DNA of 64,000 nucleotides from the NCBI RefSeq assembly GCF_000203975.2, contig NZ_AFCF02000009.1, positions 180,281 through 244,280 of the forward strand. The letters are read 5' to 3'. Made by a program: the position numbers and the translations under genes. Below the pieces are notes generated by a model. The model ran no database searches. It was not told the DNA's origin and was given only the letters and a program-made list of their open reading frames with translations. Shown here in pieces: positions 34,365-45,407 of this stretch (positions are counted from its first letter, which is position 1; the number at the start of each line of letters is the position of its first letter). This DNA is from Leisingera sp. ANG1 (GTDB lineage: Bacteria > Pseudomonadota > Alphaproteobacteria > Rhodobacterales > Rhodobacteraceae).

Positions 34365-35183
34365 ATGTCCGAAAGAACCAAGAAATTTTCCGATCAATTG
34401 AGTAAGCTAATAAAACAGGGTGAAGCCCTGCATATGGCAATGAACTATAACTGCCACAGAGAAACCTTCGTCGAAGCAGTTAGAAAGAAGTTCGACGACG
34501 ACAATGATCAAATAGAGAAATATTTGAGTGGCTTACCGGACTTTCGTGATACTTATCAAAAGTGGTACTCAGAAGCACAAGCCGTTATAAAGCAGGTACT
34601 ACCGGACCGACTTGCAGATTTTCGCAACTACTACGAATACCCTCGCGTCCGGAAAGAAACGACTTTCCAAAACTACATGATCAAAGACTACTTACAGGGC
34701 CTCCAAATCACTAGAGGCGGTGGATACGAAGTCATTGCCGACGGGTCAGCTGCTATTCCAGAATTTATTCAACAGCTGAACATGGTCAAGGCAGCAAGGG
34801 ACACCTTAGACTCAACTTTGCTCGATCTATCAGAAGTCCTTCAAGCTGACTTATTCGATACCGAAATAGATTCCGCTGAAGCCCTAGCAAAAGCGGGCCA
34901 TCTTCGAGCGGCAGGGGCAATTTGTGGAGTAGTTTTGGAGAAGCACCTCAGCCACGTTTGCAGCAAACATAATCTTACGATAAAGAAGAAAAACCCTGGC
35001 ATCTCCGATCTCCTACAAATTTTGCGAGCTGGAAACGTCATCACCTTAGCTCAAGAGCGCTTCATACAGAGCTTGGCAGATACTCGAAACGTTTGCAGCC
35101 ACGCCAAAGGGCGAGAGCCCAAAAAGGAAGAAATTGAAGAACTCATTGAGGGCACTGGAAAAGTGTTAAAAACGATTTTCTAA
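34365..35183 (+). CDS. HEPN-type protein, possible defence or stress RNase
   Basis: A 272-residue protein that is clearly more AT-rich in codon choice than its neighbours (frequent aaa, aat, tta, ata). The N-terminal 160 residues are helical and unrecognised. The C-terminal domain (about 172-272) begins EALAKAGHLRAAGAICGVVL, continues EKHLSHVCSKHNLTIKKKNP and ends with SLADTRNVCSHAKG. R241 to H246 forms an Rx4H motif, the active-site signature of HEPN ribonucleases and of related DUF4145-like domains. Such domains occur in abortive infection, toxin-antitoxin and restriction-linked proteins. No obvious partner gene is adjacent. It lies at the point where the S10 operon is interrupted. Foreign origin is inferred from composition; RNase activity is unproven. 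Confidence 0.7.
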   Translation: MSERTKKFSDQLSKLIKQGEALHMAMNYNCHRETFVEAVRKKFDDDNDQIEKYLSGLPDFRDTYQKWYSEAQAVIKQVLPDRLADFRNYYEYPRVRKETTFQNYMIKDYLQGLQITRGGGYEVIADGSAAIPEFIQQLNMVKAARDTLDSTLLDLSEVLQADLFDTEIDSAEALAKAGHLRAAGAICGVVLEKHLSHVCSKHNLTIKKKNPGISDLLQILRAGNVITLAQERFIQSLADTRNVCSHAKGREPKKEEIEELIEGTGKVLKTIF

Positions 35184-35312
35184 TCTTTCTGCGCCAGCGC
35201 CGTCCCGCGGGGTGGCGCTCGCAACGTGGCGTTAGGCAGTTTATCCCGGCCACATCCGTACGACCTCACCGACACACAGAACATCAGCCAAAGCGCCGCC
35301 CCATGGGGGCGG

Positions 35313-35342
35313 GTCATGCCGAAGGCATGCCTCCGGCATGAC
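35313..35342. repeat. inverted repeat in the rplW downstream spacer
   Basis: gtcatgccg (35313-35321) is complementary to cggcatgac (35334-35342). The intervening aaggcatgcctc is itself partly palindromic (ggcatgcc), giving a bulged double hairpin. It resembles the short GC-rich intergenic repeats seen elsewhere in this window; no function is assigned. Confidence 0.55.
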
Positions 35343-35579
35343 GCTGGCGCGGCGGCCTGCGGCCTTTATTCCGCGCCGGGGTCCAGGCTCCGCTGCCGCG
35401 CTTTGAAAACTTGGCTCGCCAGGCTTTGGGCTCCACCCAAACCACCCGTTGCGCCCCCACCGTACGCCCCGCTTCCCGGATCTTAACCGCCAGCAACTAA
35501 ACAGGACCGGAGATCCCGGAAAGGACCCCGCCATGACCGCACCCGCACCAGCCGCCCTCTCCCCCATCAACGATGGCCC

Positions 35580-35613
35580 CAACGAAAAAGGCCCCCGCTT
35601 TCGCGAGGGCCTT
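35580..35613 (-). terminator. intrinsic terminator after rplW
   Basis: On the minus strand aaggccc...gggcctt (35613-35607 with 35594-35588) forms a stem extended by GC pairs and followed by ttttcgtt. It lies 24 bases after the rplW stop, so the ribosomal transcript ends here rather than continuing to rplB. Confidence 0.78.
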
Positions 35614-35636
35614 CCAATTTGTCAGAGAGGCAAATC

Positions 35637-35933
35637 TCAGAGTCCGGTGGACACGTCGATGGTGTTGCCTTCTTCCAGGGTCACATAGGCTTTTTTCACG
35701 TCTTTACGCTTGCCCAGCTGGCCGCGGAAACGCTTGACCTTACCCTTGGTGACGGTGGTGTTGACCGCTTTCACCTTGACGCCAAAGAGAGCCTCGACAG
35801 CTTCTTTGATCATCGGCTTGTTGGAGTCGATTGCCACTTCGAAAACCACTGCGCCGTTTTCGGACGCCATGGTGGATTTCTCGGTGATGATCGGCTTGCG
35901 GATCACGTCGTAGTGTTCTGCCTTCACGCTCAT
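35637..35933 (-). CDS. rplW: 50S ribosomal protein L23
   Basis: A 98-residue L23 protein, normal length. Landmarks are [15 protein letters not shown] at the start and [20 protein letters not shown], the rRNA-binding loop. It binds 23S rRNA next to the exit tunnel, where it also docks signal recognition particle and trigger factor. The start overlaps the rplD stop by four bases (ATGA), so translation is coupled. Unusually, rplB does not follow; a terminator does. Confidence 0.97.
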   Translation of the reverse strand: MSVKAEHYDVIRKPIITEKSTMASENGAVVFEVAIDSNKPMIKEAVEALFGVKVKAVNTTVTKGKVKRFRGQLGKRKDVKKAYVTLEEGNTIDVSTGL

Positions 35934-36547
35934 TTCAGACGAGCCTCCAGTGCTTCGACACCCGCCTTGGTGATCACCAGGGTGTCACGCTTCAGGATGT
36001 CATAGACGTTGGCACCGATGGTCGGCAGGATGTCCAGACCTTCGATGTTGCGCGACGCTTGCAGGAAGCCTTCGTTGACCGCTGCGCCGTCGATGATCAG
36101 CGCGCGCTTCCAGCCCAGGTTCTTCACCTGCTTGGCCAGAGCTGCGGTCTTGCCTTCGGAAGCAGCGTCCTCGATGATGACCAGCTCGCCCGCTTTGGCT
36201 TTGGCGGACAGCGCGTGGCGCAGGCCCAGCTTGCGGAACTTCTTGGTCAGCTCGTGGCCGTGCGAACGCGGGGTCGGACCCTTGTAGATACCACCCTTGC
36301 GGAAGATCGGCGCGTTGCGGTCACCGTGGCGTGCGCCGCCGGTGCCCTTCTGGCGGTAGATCTTCTTGGTCGAGTAGGAGGTCTCGGAGCGGGTCTTCAC
36401 CTTGTGGGTGCCGGCCTGCGCGTTGTTGCGCTGCCAGCGGACCACGCGGTGCAGGATGTCCGCACGCGGCTCCAGGCCGAACAGGTCTTCGGACAGTTCG
36501 ATGTCGCCCGCTTTGCCGCCGTCCAGTTTGATCACGTCAAGTTTCAT
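35930..36547 (-). CDS. rplD: 50S ribosomal protein L4
   Basis: A 205-residue L4 protein, normal length. The extended loop region [20 protein letters not shown] with [14 protein letters not shown] lines the exit tunnel; [20 protein letters not shown] is in the globular part. In enterobacteria L4 also represses its own operon, but I see no comparable leader. It overlaps rplC and rplW by four bases at either end. Confidence 0.97.
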   Translation of the reverse strand: MKLDVIKLDGGKAGDIELSEDLFGLEPRADILHRVVRWQRNNAQAGTHKVKTRSETSYSTKKIYRQKGTGGARHGDRNAPIFRKGGIYKGPTPRSHGHELTKKFRKLGLRHALSAKAKAGELVIIEDAASEGKTAALAKQVKNLGWKRALIIDGAAVNEGFLQASRNIEGLDILPTIGANVYDILKRDTLVITKAGVEALEARLK

Positions 36548-37248
36548 GCTTCACCACCTTCCGCGGCAACTTCCGCAGTTTTCAGAGCGGCCGGGAAAGG
36601 CAGACCCTCGGGGGCTTTCTTCTTCACGGCGTCCTTGACGGTAACCCAGCCGGATTTCGGGCCCGGTACGGCGCCCTTGATGAAGACCAGACCGCGCTCG
36701 GCGTCGGTTTTCACCACTTCCAGGTTCTGGGTGGTCACGCGGGCTGCGCCCATGTGGCCGGCCATTTTCTTGCCTTTAAAGACCTTGCCCGGGTCCTGAC
36801 ACTGACCGGTCGAACCGTGCGAACGGTGCGAGATCGACACACCGTGCGAGGCGCGCAGGCCGCCGAAGTTGTGCCGCTTCATGGCACCGGCGAAACCTTT
36901 ACCGATCGAGGTGCCGGTCACGTCCACTTTCTGGCCAGCCAGGAAGTGTTCGGCCGAGATCTCGGCGCCGACTTCGATCAGGCCGTCCGCGGGAACGCGG
37001 AATTCGACCAGCTTGCGCTTGGGTTCAACCTTGGCAGCTGCAAACACGCCGCGCATGGCTTGCGAGGTGCGTTTTGCCTTGGCGGAGCCAGCACCCAGCT
37101 GAACGGCGGTGTAGCCGTCTTTTTCCTCGGTGCGCTGAGCAACGACCTGCAGGCCGTCCAGGGACAGAACGGTCACAGGGATCTGCTTGCCGTCTTCCAT
37201 GAACAGGCGGGTCATGCCCACTTTCTTAGCGATAATTCCGGAACGCAT
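36544..37248 (-). CDS. rplC: 50S ribosomal protein L3
   Basis: A 234-residue L3 protein, slightly longer at its C-terminus than the enterobacterial one, as usual in alphaproteobacteria. It starts [16 protein letters not shown] and carries the conserved loop [20 protein letters not shown], which reaches toward the peptidyl transferase centre. It starts 18 bases after the rpsJ stop and overlaps rplD by four bases. Confidence 0.97.
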   Translation of the reverse strand: MRSGIIAKKVGMTRLFMEDGKQIPVTVLSLDGLQVVAQRTEEKDGYTAVQLGAGSAKAKRTSQAMRGVFAAAKVEPKRKLVEFRVPADGLIEVGAEISAEHFLAGQKVDVTGTSIGKGFAGAMKRHNFGGLRASHGVSISHRSHGSTGQCQDPGKVFKGKKMAGHMGAARVTTQNLEVVKTDAERGLVFIKGAVPGPKSGWVTVKDAVKKKAPEGLPFPAALKTAEVAAEGGEA

Positions 37249-37266
37249 AATCTATACCCTCCGAAC

Positions 37267-37581
37267 TTACGACTGCAGCTTGATTTCGACGTCAACGCCG
37301 GCAGCCAGGTCGAGCTTCATCAGCGCGTCCACGGTCTGCGGGGTCGGGTCGACGATATCGAGAAGGCGCTTGTGGGTGCGGATCTCGAACTGGTCGCGGG
37401 ATTTCTTGTCCACGTGGGGGCCACGCAGAACAGTGAATTTCTCGATCTTGTTCGGCATCGGGATCGGGCCGCGCACTTGCGCGCCGGTCCGCTTGGCAGT
37501 GTTGACGATCTCTTGCGTGGACGCATCCAGCACGCGATAGTCAAATGCCTTCAGCCGGATACGGATGTTTTGGCTTTGCAT
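37267..37581 (-). CDS. rpsJ: 30S ribosomal protein S10 / NusE
   Basis: A 104-residue S10 protein with the family core [18 protein letters not shown] and [20 protein letters not shown]. Besides its 30S role it binds NusB in antitermination complexes. It is the first gene of the S10 operon, separated here from tuf by about 1.06 kb that contains an accessory gene. The operon promoter should therefore lie between 37582 and 37784. Confidence 0.97.
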   Translation of the reverse strand: MQSQNIRIRLKAFDYRVLDASTQEIVNTAKRTGAQVRGPIPMPNKIEKFTVLRGPHVDKKSRDQFEIRTHKRLLDIVDPTPQTVDALMKLDLAAGVDVEIKLQS

Positions 37582-37784
37582 CGTACAGCCTTTTATTCAG
37601 GCGTTGGGGTTGAGAGGAGGGCCTGCGACCACCGCAACCCCTCATCGAACCCAAAAGGCGGGAATCATCCCGCCCCTATTCGCACGCGGCGAACTCGCGC
37701 CCTATACGCCCTATGGCCCCATGAGGCAAGGGGTTTCGCCGCGAAACAGTTGCGTTTGCGGCGCACGGTGCGTTTGGGGTTTGT

Positions 37785-38222
37785 TTACCAAAAAGCAGAG
37801 GCGATGCCCACTAGCCCGCCAACGAAACCAATGATTGAAGAAGGCCACAGAAAAGCTAACTCCAAACGCTCCCGCCTTTCTTGCCGTACTTCGCGAGCAA
37901 GAGCGGAAAGTGCAGCTTCATTCAGCCGCCAGAAACCGTCAAATTGAGATTGCTCCCACTCACCGTCTTTGGTCTTAAATTTTGGCATAGGTATCAAAAG
38001 ACGCTCAGCTTGCTTTTGAACATACCTGTGCTGAAGGTTGTGTATCTCGTCTCGAACTTGATCGCTCTCCCAAAAAGCCTCGGATGCAATCAACTGCTCT
38101 TCCTCAAACTGTTTCGCTTCTCGGGCGGCGTCGATTTTTGGGCTAAAGTGATCCCAGACCTTTTTGTTCGACTTCTGAAGCTCTCTCAACTTCAACTGAA
38201 ATTTAGCATCCTCAAGAAACAT
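37785..38222 (-). CDS. hypothetical protein with C-terminal membrane helix, inserted between tuf and rpsJ
   Basis: A 145-residue protein starting MFLEDAKFQLKLRELQKSNK after a ggggga site. Residues 1-110 are highly charged and helical (KIDAAREAKQFEEEQLIASE, AREVRQERRERLELAF), likely coiled coil. The C-terminus is hydrophobic (FLWPSSIIGFVGGLVGIASA), a single tail anchor. Codon use is AT-richer than in the surrounding ribosomal genes. No family recognised. An earlier in-frame start at 38435 would add 71 proline/arginine-rich residues and is unlikely. It is cotranscribed at most with rpsJ; a role in translation cannot be assumed from position. Confidence 0.62.
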   Translation of the reverse strand: MFLEDAKFQLKLRELQKSNKKVWDHFSPKIDAAREAKQFEEEQLIASEAFWESDQVRDEIHNLQHRYVQKQAERLLIPMPKFKTKDGEWEQSQFDGFWRLNEAALSALAREVRQERRERLELAFLWPSSIIGFVGGLVGIASAFW

Positions 38223-38370
38223 GCATCCCCCAATAAGAACTTCATTTAATCGGTTTTTTGAAAGTGGTTCCTTGCTCCATAGCCCGCAAGGGGTACCTCG
38301 CAAAAGAGACACTCTGATGGAAACTCTCTCAATCTCCTTACGCAGAAATCGGTGATTTTGGGGCACTCCG

Positions 38371-38406
38371 CCCGGACGCCCCGCGTTCGGGCCGCGCCCG
38401 GCCTGC
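38371..38406. repeat. dispersed intergenic repeat, copy 1
   Basis: cggacgccccgcgttcgggc within 38371-38406 matches 63861-63896 at about 31 of 36 positions by eye. Both copies lie between genes and run into GC-rich text rich in gggcgggcg. Confidence 0.5.
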
Positions 38407-38461
38407 CCGAATGGGCGGGCGCGATTGCATCGCACCCGGAGCTGGCGCTCCCTGCGGCCTC

Positions 38462-38482
38462 AAAAGCTCCACTGGAGCTTTT
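38462..38482. repeat. 21-bp palindrome
   Basis: aaaagctcca and tggagctttt are exact complements around one central base (38462-38482). With A- and T-runs at the stem base it could act as a terminator in either direction, although a stronger one for tuf lies just beyond. Confidence 0.55.
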
Positions 38483-38537
38483 GCAAGACGGCCTTCGGCC
38501 CCAGGCCGGTCCCGGCCCTGTTCTGAGGTTGGCGCAT

Positions 38538-38567
38538 GGAAAAAGGGCCTCCCAAGGGAGGCCCTTT
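38538..38567 (-). terminator. intrinsic terminator of the str operon after tuf
   Basis: A 12-base-pair perfect stem, aaagggcctccc (38542-38553) with gggaggcccttt (38556-38567), is followed on the minus strand by a run of T. It lies about 75 bases after the tuf stop and ends the rpsL-rpsG-fusA-tuf transcript. Confidence 0.9.
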
Positions 38568-38640
38568 CTTAGATCAGAACCGTGTGGGCTCCCGGCGATT
38601 TTCTAGCGAAAACCGCCTGCCGCCCACTGGCCCAAAGTCA

Positions 38641-39816
<1,176 letters not shown>

Positions 39817-39860
39817 GATGGCCTCCTTTTGCTTTCGCTGCCATTGCCTGTGAATGGCGA

Positions 39861-40370
39861 TTATTCTCCGAAGATCGCAATCTTCATGCTGTTGGCGAGA
39901 CTATCAGTAATCTCGTCGAGCTCTTTTTCCGGCGCTCCAATCATTGCAGCGCCAAACAAACCCGGCCGTACTTCTTGCGTTCCGCCATTTACGGTAAACT
40001 TGTCTCCGACGGGCTCACCGGTTTCAATGTCAATCAGAGAAACCTCTGTATTGATCCCGCTGTTCGTGCTTCCGATCAATGCCCCGAGACCAGGGTTGGC
40101 AATATAGAACTGCACCACATCAACGTGTGCACGTACCGGGCGGCTCCCCGCCCGGCTTGCGCTTGACAGCACGGAAAACGACTTGGCCTGAACCGTGTCC
40201 AGAATCTGTTGTTTTGGAACAGCCGTTTTCTCGCGCGCCACCTGCGTGCTAACCGAAACCTCGGTAACACGCAGGCTGGAAGCAGTCTGCGTGTCAACCA
40301 GCTGCTGTTGCGAGCAGCCAGCCAACACGGCAAAAGTGCTTGCCAAGACAAAATTGCGCCGATTGATCAT
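39861..40370 (-). CDS. putative lipoprotein inserted between fusA and tuf
   Basis: A 169-residue protein starting [24 protein letters not shown] is a lipobox with C19 as the lipid-bearing cysteine, so the mature protein should be membrane-anchored on the periplasmic side. The rest is a soluble mixed fold ([33 protein letters not shown]) with no recognised family. Its start lies one base after the fusA stop codon, so it is translated from the str operon message, and tuf begins 44 bases after its end. Its codon use is less GC-rich than its neighbours, suggesting later insertion. Confidence 0.78.
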   Translation of the reverse strand: MINRRNFVLASTFAVLAGCSQQQLVDTQTASSLRVTEVSVSTQVAREKTAVPKQQILDTVQAKSFSVLSSASRAGSRPVRAHVDVVQFYIANPGLGALIGSTNSGINTEVSLIDIETGEPVGDKFTVNGGTQEVRPGLFGAAMIGAPEKELDEITDSLANSMKIAIFGE

Positions 40371-40371
40371 C

Positions 40372-42489
40372 TTACGCGTATTTCGCCTGGATCTCTTCCG
40401 AGATGTTCTGCGGAACCGGATCGTAGTGATCGAACTGCATGGTGAACTGGGCGCGGCCCGAGCTCATCGAACGCAGGGTGTTGATGTAGCCGAACATGTT
40501 CGCCAGCGGCACAAACGCGTCGATCGCGATTGCGTTGCCGCGGTTCTCCTGGCCGGACACCTGGCCGCGGCGGGACGTCAGGTCGCCGATGATGCCGCCG
40601 GTGTATTCTTCCGGGGTGATCACTTCGACCTTCATCACCGGCTCGAGCAGTTTCGCACCAGCCTTGCGCATGCCTTCACGCATGCCCATGCGGGCGGCGA
40701 TTTCAAAGGCCAGAACCGAGGAGTCCACGTCGTGGAACTTACCGTCGATCAGGGCAACCTTGAAGTCGATCACGGGGAAGCCGGCCAGCGGGCCGCTGTC
40801 CATGACGGACTGGATGCCTTTTTCGACGCCCGGGATGTATTCCTTCGGAACCGCACCGCCGACGATGCGGGATTCGAAGGAGTAGCCTTCGCCTGCTTCT
40901 GTCGGCGAGATGATCAGCTTCACCTCGGCGAACTGGCCCGAACCACCCGACTGTTTCTTGTGGGTGTAGGAATGCTCGACCTCTTTGGAGATGGTCTCGC
41001 GGTAGGCCACCTGCGGCGCACCGATGTTCGCCTCAACCTTGAACTCGCGCTTGAGGCGGTCCACCAGGATGTCCAGGTGAAGTTCGCCCATGCCCTTCAT
41101 GATGGTCTGACCGGACTCGATGTCGGTCTCGACGCGGAAGGACGGGTCTTCGGCGGCCAGACGGGCCAGACCCTGGGACATCTTCTCCTGGTCGGCCTTG
41201 GTTTTCGGCTCAACCGCGATCTCGATCACCGGATCGGGGAAGGTCATGGTTTCCAGAACGACCGGGTCGTTGACGGCGCAGAGGGTGTCACCGGTGGTGG
41301 TGTCCTTCAGGCCTGCCAGCGCGATGATGTCGCCTGCGAACGCTTCCGTGATTTCCTCACGGTTGTTCGAGTGCATCATCATCATCCGGCCAACGCGCTC
41401 TTTCTTGCCCTTGGTCGAGTTCAGCAGGGTGTCGCCCTTGTTCAGCACGCCGGAGTAGATCCGGGTGAAGGTCAGGGAGCCGACAAACGGGTCGTTCATG
41501 ATCTTGAACGCCAGGCCGGAGAACGCCATTTCGTCGTCCGCACGGCGGGCGATGTTGCGCTCTTCGGTTTCGTCACCGGGTTTGAAGCCCATGTAGTCGA
41601 CAACGTCCAGCGGGCTGGGCAGGTAGTCGATCACAGCGTTGAGCAGCGGCTGAACGCCTTTGTTCTTGAACGCGGAGCCGCCCAGGACCGGAACGAAGGC
41701 CAGTTCCAGGGTGCCCTTGCGCAGCAGGGCGCGCAGGGTCGGAACGTCGGGCTCTTCGCCTTCCAGGTAGGCTTCCATCGCGTCGTCGTCCATTTCGACG
41801 GCCGCTTCGATCATCTTGCCGCGCCACTCGTCAGCCATGTCTTTCAGGCTGTCGCGGATCGGAGCTTTGACCCAGGATGCGCCCAGGTCTTCGCCCTGCC
41901 ACAGCCATTCTTCCATGTTGACCAGGTCAACCAGGCCTTCCAGCTCGTTCTCGGCGCCGATCGGCACACCAACCGGAACCGCGCGGGCGCCGGTACGGTC
42001 TTCGATCATGTTGACGCAGTTGAAGAAGTCAGCGCCGATCTTGTCCATCTTGTTGACGAACACCATGCGCGGAACCTTGTAGCGGTCAGCCTGACGCCAC
42101 ACGGTTTCGGTCTGCGGCTCAACACCGGCGTTGGCGTCCAGAACACAGACCGCACCGTCGAGAACCGCCAGCGAACGCTCAACTTCGATGGTGAAGTCAA
42201 CGTGGCCGGGGGTGTCGATGATGTTCAGGCGGTGCTTCGGAGAGTCAGCGGTCTTGCCGTCTTCGGTGCGTTCCCAGAAGGTGGTGGTCGCAGCCGAGGT
42301 GATGGTGATGCCGCGTTCCTGCTCCTGCTCCATCCAGTCCATGGTGGCTGCACCGTCGTGCACCTCACCGATGTTGTGGGATTTGCCGGTGTAATACAGG
42401 ATGCGCTCGGAGCAGGTGGTTTTACCTGCATCGATGTGCGCCATGATACCGAAGTTACGGTACAGATTGAGGGGATATTCGCGTGCCAT
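40372..42489 (-). CDS. fusA: elongation factor G
   Basis: A 705-residue EF-G, normal length. G motifs are [15 protein letters not shown] (P-loop), [15 protein letters not shown] (G3) and [12 protein letters not shown] (G4). Switch region text [20 protein letters not shown] is intact. It drives translocation and, with RRF, ribosome recycling. It starts 18 bases after rpsG. Confidence 0.98.
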   Translation of the reverse strand: MAREYPLNLYRNFGIMAHIDAGKTTCSERILYYTGKSHNIGEVHDGAATMDWMEQEQERGITITSAATTTFWERTEDGKTADSPKHRLNIIDTPGHVDFTIEVERSLAVLDGAVCVLDANAGVEPQTETVWRQADRYKVPRMVFVNKMDKIGADFFNCVNMIEDRTGARAVPVGVPIGAENELEGLVDLVNMEEWLWQGEDLGASWVKAPIRDSLKDMADEWRGKMIEAAVEMDDDAMEAYLEGEEPDVPTLRALLRKGTLELAFVPVLGGSAFKNKGVQPLLNAVIDYLPSPLDVVDYMGFKPGDETEERNIARRADDEMAFSGLAFKIMNDPFVGSLTFTRIYSGVLNKGDTLLNSTKGKKERVGRMMMMHSNNREEITEAFAGDIIALAGLKDTTTGDTLCAVNDPVVLETMTFPDPVIEIAVEPKTKADQEKMSQGLARLAAEDPSFRVETDIESGQTIMKGMGELHLDILVDRLKREFKVEANIGAPQVAYRETISKEVEHSYTHKKQSGGSGQFAEVKLIISPTEAGEGYSFESRIVGGAVPKEYIPGVEKGIQSVMDSGPLAGFPVIDFKVALIDGKFHDVDSSVLAFEIAARMGMREGMRKAGAKLLEPVMKVEVITPEEYTGGIIGDLTSRRGQVSGQENRGNAIAIDAFVPLANMFGYINTLRSMSSGRAQFTMQFDHYDPVPQNISEEIQAKYA

Positions 42490-42507
42490 AGGTCTATGTC
42501 CTCTAGC

Positions 42508-42993
<486 letters not shown>

Positions 42994-43365
42994 TTACTTA
43001 GGACGCTTCGCGCCGTACTTCGAGCGGCGCTGCTTACGGTCTTTGACGCCCTGGGTATCCAGAACACCGCGCAGGATGTGGTAACGGACACCCGGAAGGT
43101 CTTTTACACGGCCGCCGCGGATCAGAACCACGGAGTGTTCCTGAAGGTTGTGGCTTTCACCGGGGATGTAGGAGATCACTTCGTAACCGTTGGTCAGGCG
43201 GACCTTCGCAACTTTCCGCATAGCGGAGTTCGGTTTCTTCGGAGTGGTGGTGTACACGCGGGTGCAGACGCCGCGCTTTTGCGGGCACTGCTCGAGGTGC
43301 TGGGACTTCGAAACTTTACGCTTCGGCTGACGCGGCTTGCGGATCAGCTGCTGGATCGTTGGCAT
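42994..43365 (-). CDS. rpsL: 30S ribosomal protein S12
   Basis: A 123-residue S12 protein, normal length. The decoding-centre loops are [18 protein letters not shown], with the lysine whose change gives streptomycin resistance in other bacteria being wild type, and [18 protein letters not shown]. It is the first gene of the str operon; the promoter must lie in the spacer above 43365. Confidence 0.98.
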   Translation of the reverse strand: MPTIQQLIRKPRQPKRKVSKSQHLEQCPQKRGVCTRVYTTTPKKPNSAMRKVAKVRLTNGYEVISYIPGESHNLQEHSVVLIRGGRVKDLPGVRYHILRGVLDTQGVKDRKQRRSKYGAKRPK

Positions 43366-43726
43366 TCAGGTATTCCCCGTTTAGCAACTTGTCATGCACG
43401 CCGGCGCGTGCGGGTGATTTCGCTGCACCTGTGCGTCCACAAGCGCAAAAACCGCAATCGCTCCCATTCCGAGGTGAGACGACGCGGTGTGTTTACAGAG
43501 GATCCGGGTGGTAAAAGTGCCCGGACCTTGAGCCACTGCAATTTTGAATTCGGCTTTCGAAGCATACACTCCGGGTGCCGGATAGGCGCGCGTATATGGG
43601 GAGTCGCGGGGGTTGTCAACAGCAGCCGGGCGCTGCGGGCCGGGCCGCACCGGCGCGGCGGTTGCCAGAGGGCTGCCGGCCCGCCATAGTCGCCGGCGCA
43701 GGCATTTGCAACAAACGGATTTCAGT
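43366..43726. other. str operon upstream region
   Basis: About 360 bases between the divergent starts of rpsL and the glycosyltransferase gene. A frame on the minus strand (43381-43737) has no ribosome site and an unlikely composition, and I reject it as a gene. The region should hold the rpsL promoter and leader, but no clear -35/-10 pair stands out. Confidence 0.4.
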
Positions 43727-44533
43727 ATGCAGGTCATCGGGCTGTGCCGGTTCTCTTACCCGGCCATCGGCGGGTTTCAGGTCGAGCATGAGACAATGGA
43801 GGAGCGGATCGCCTATCTCTACTCTGACGCGCGGATGGAGGAGCGGTTCCGGCTGTTCGAGACTGTCGCCCTGCCGTCCCTGCGGGCGCAGAGCGACCCC
43901 GGTTTTGACCTGATCATCGTGACCGGCGACAGCCTGCCCCGGCAGCACCATGACCGGCTGCGGGATCTGACCTCGGACATGCCGCAGGTTCAGATCGTAT
44001 CCCAGCCGCCGCGCCGCCACCGCGAGGTGATGAAGGAGCTTCTGAACAGCGCTCGCAAGGATCCCGGTCAGCCCTGCCTGCAGTTCCGCTTTGACGACGA
44101 TGATGCGGTAGCCGGTGAGTTCATCGAGCGGCTGCGGGAGGCCGCGGCGGACTGTGCGCCGCTGCTTGCCAAGACGGACACTGCCGCGATTGATTTCAAC
44201 CGCGGCTATATCGCCGAATTCAGCGCCGATGGGATCGCCGCCTCGGAACCTGCCGTGCGGCCCTATTTCACCGCGGCGCTGGCGATGTATGCGGCGGGCG
44301 GCAGCCGCAAGACGATCATGAACTTCGCCCATAACCGCATCCACCACCACATGCCAACGGTGACCGTGACCGATGTGCCGATGTGGGTGCGCAGCCACAA
44401 CCGGTTCAACGATTCCCGCCAGGACCGGGCCAAGCCGGTTGAGGTAACCCGGCTGACGCCGAAGCAGGAACGCGAATTCGCAACCGTCTTCGGCATCCGG
44501 GCAGACCGCGTGCGCGCAGCGTTCAGCGCGTGA
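43727..44533 (+). CDS. putative rhamnosyltransferase family protein
   Basis: A 268-residue protein of the putative rhamnosyl transferase family (DUF-like GT). It has the family start QVIGLCRFSYPAIGGFQVEH, SDARMEERFRLFETVALPSL, and the acidic donor-binding motif CLQFRFDDDDAVAGEFIERL. A homologous gene on the opposite strand (45404-46219) shares LFE-type and DDDDAV-type motifs. It converges on an EamA transporter gene and overlaps its 3' end by 11 bases. The sugar and acceptor are unknown. Start chosen at the ATG after acggat; longer frames upstream are arginine-rich. Confidence 0.78.
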   Translation: MQVIGLCRFSYPAIGGFQVEHETMEERIAYLYSDARMEERFRLFETVALPSLRAQSDPGFDLIIVTGDSLPRQHHDRLRDLTSDMPQVQIVSQPPRRHREVMKELLNSARKDPGQPCLQFRFDDDDAVAGEFIERLREAAADCAPLLAKTDTAAIDFNRGYIAEFSADGIAASEPAVRPYFTAALAMYAAGGSRKTIMNFAHNRIHHHMPTVTVTDVPMWVRSHNRFNDSRQDRAKPVEVTRLTPKQEREFATVFGIRADRVRAAFSA

Positions 44534-45407
44534 CCGGGCGGCGTTTGCGGGCGGCCTGGCGCTCCCGGTAGAAGGTGAAGACCCCGGCCCCGGCCACGAT
44601 GGCCGCGCCCAAGAGCGTCACCGCATCCGGCCATTCGCCGAACACCAGCCAGCCCAACAGCAGCGCCCACAGCAATCCGCTGTAACGCAGCGGCGCAATC
44701 ACCGCGATTTCCCCCACCCGCATGGTCATGACTGAGCACAGGTAGCCCGCAAAGATAAACAGGGCCGCGCCGCCCAGGATCAGCAGCTCGCGCCCGCCCA
44801 TCGGCTGCCATTCCACCGCGGCAGAGCCCGCAATGCCGAAGGCCAGCACCGACAGCGAAGACATCAGCGTCACCGTCATCGACGGCACCTCCGGCGGCAT
44901 CCGCCGGGTCACCAGGTCGCGGGCGGTGATGCAGGCCACCGACGCCAGCGCATAAAGCGCCCCCTCGCTGAACCCCTCCGGCCCCGGCCGCACAATCAGC
45001 AGCATGCCGCAGAAACCCGCGGCAATTGCCGCCATCCGCCGCCAGCCCACCGGCTCTTGCAGGAACAGCGCAGCACTCAGCGTCACCGCCAGCGGCAGCA
45101 CCTGCAGAACTGCGGTGACATTGGCAATCGGCATCACCATCAGCGCGGTCAGGAAAAGGTAGGTGGCCGAGACTTCGCCTGCGCAGCGCAACGCGATCAT
45201 GCCCCAGGCGCGGCGCGGCAGGCGCAGCTGCAGCCCGCCCATCCGCCGCACCAGCAGGTAGATCAGCACGCTGGCCGCCAGCCCGCGCACCGTCAGGATC
45301 TGCGGCAGCGGCAGCGCCCCGCCGATCAGCTTGACCAACGCATCGTTGAAGGTATAGGCCGCCATCGCCCCCATCATCAAAAGCGCGCCTGTCTGGTTTG
45401 GTGTCAT
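44523..45407 (-). CDS. EamA/DMT family transporter
   Basis: A 294-residue protein with ten predicted membrane helices in two EamA repeats: GALLMMGAMAAYTFNDALVK opens the first, and GALYALASVACITARDLVTR the second. Drug/metabolite transporters of this fold export or exchange small metabolites. The start overlaps the stop of the upstream rhamnosyltransferase-like gene by four bases (ATGA), so they are co-translated. The substrate may relate to that enzyme, but this is only inferred from context. Confidence 0.87.
   Translation of the reverse strand: MTPNQTGALLMMGAMAAYTFNDALVKLIGGALPLPQILTVRGLAASVLIYLLVRRMGGLQLRLPRRAWGMIALRCAGEVSATYLFLTALMVMPIANVTAVLQVLPLAVTLSAALFLQEPVGWRRMAAIAAGFCGMLLIVRPGPEGFSEGALYALASVACITARDLVTRRMPPEVPSMTVTLMSSLSVLAFGIAGSAAVEWQPMGGRELLILGGAALFIFAGYLCSVMTMRVGEIAVIAPLRYSGLLWALLLGWLVFGEWPDAVTLLGAAIVAGAGVFTFYRERQAARKRRPVTR

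Larger units (their letters stand above)
35184..35636. other. intergenic junction between HEPN gene and rplW
   Basis: About 450 bases separate two convergent genes. It holds a GC-rich partial stem near 35196-35219, a hairpin at 35313-35342, and the rplW-side terminator near 35580-35613. Open frames here are short, without ribosome sites. This is the position where rplB would be expected downstream of rplW in an intact S10 operon, and it is absent. Confidence 0.5.

Noticed and set aside
35226..35582. Overlapping short frames in the rplW downstream spacer
   Set aside because: Proline/arginine-rich with hairpins inside; no support as genes.
43381..43737. Minus-strand frame upstream of rpsL (118 residues)
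   Set aside because: No ribosome site, mixed composition, and it covers the expected rpsL promoter and leader.
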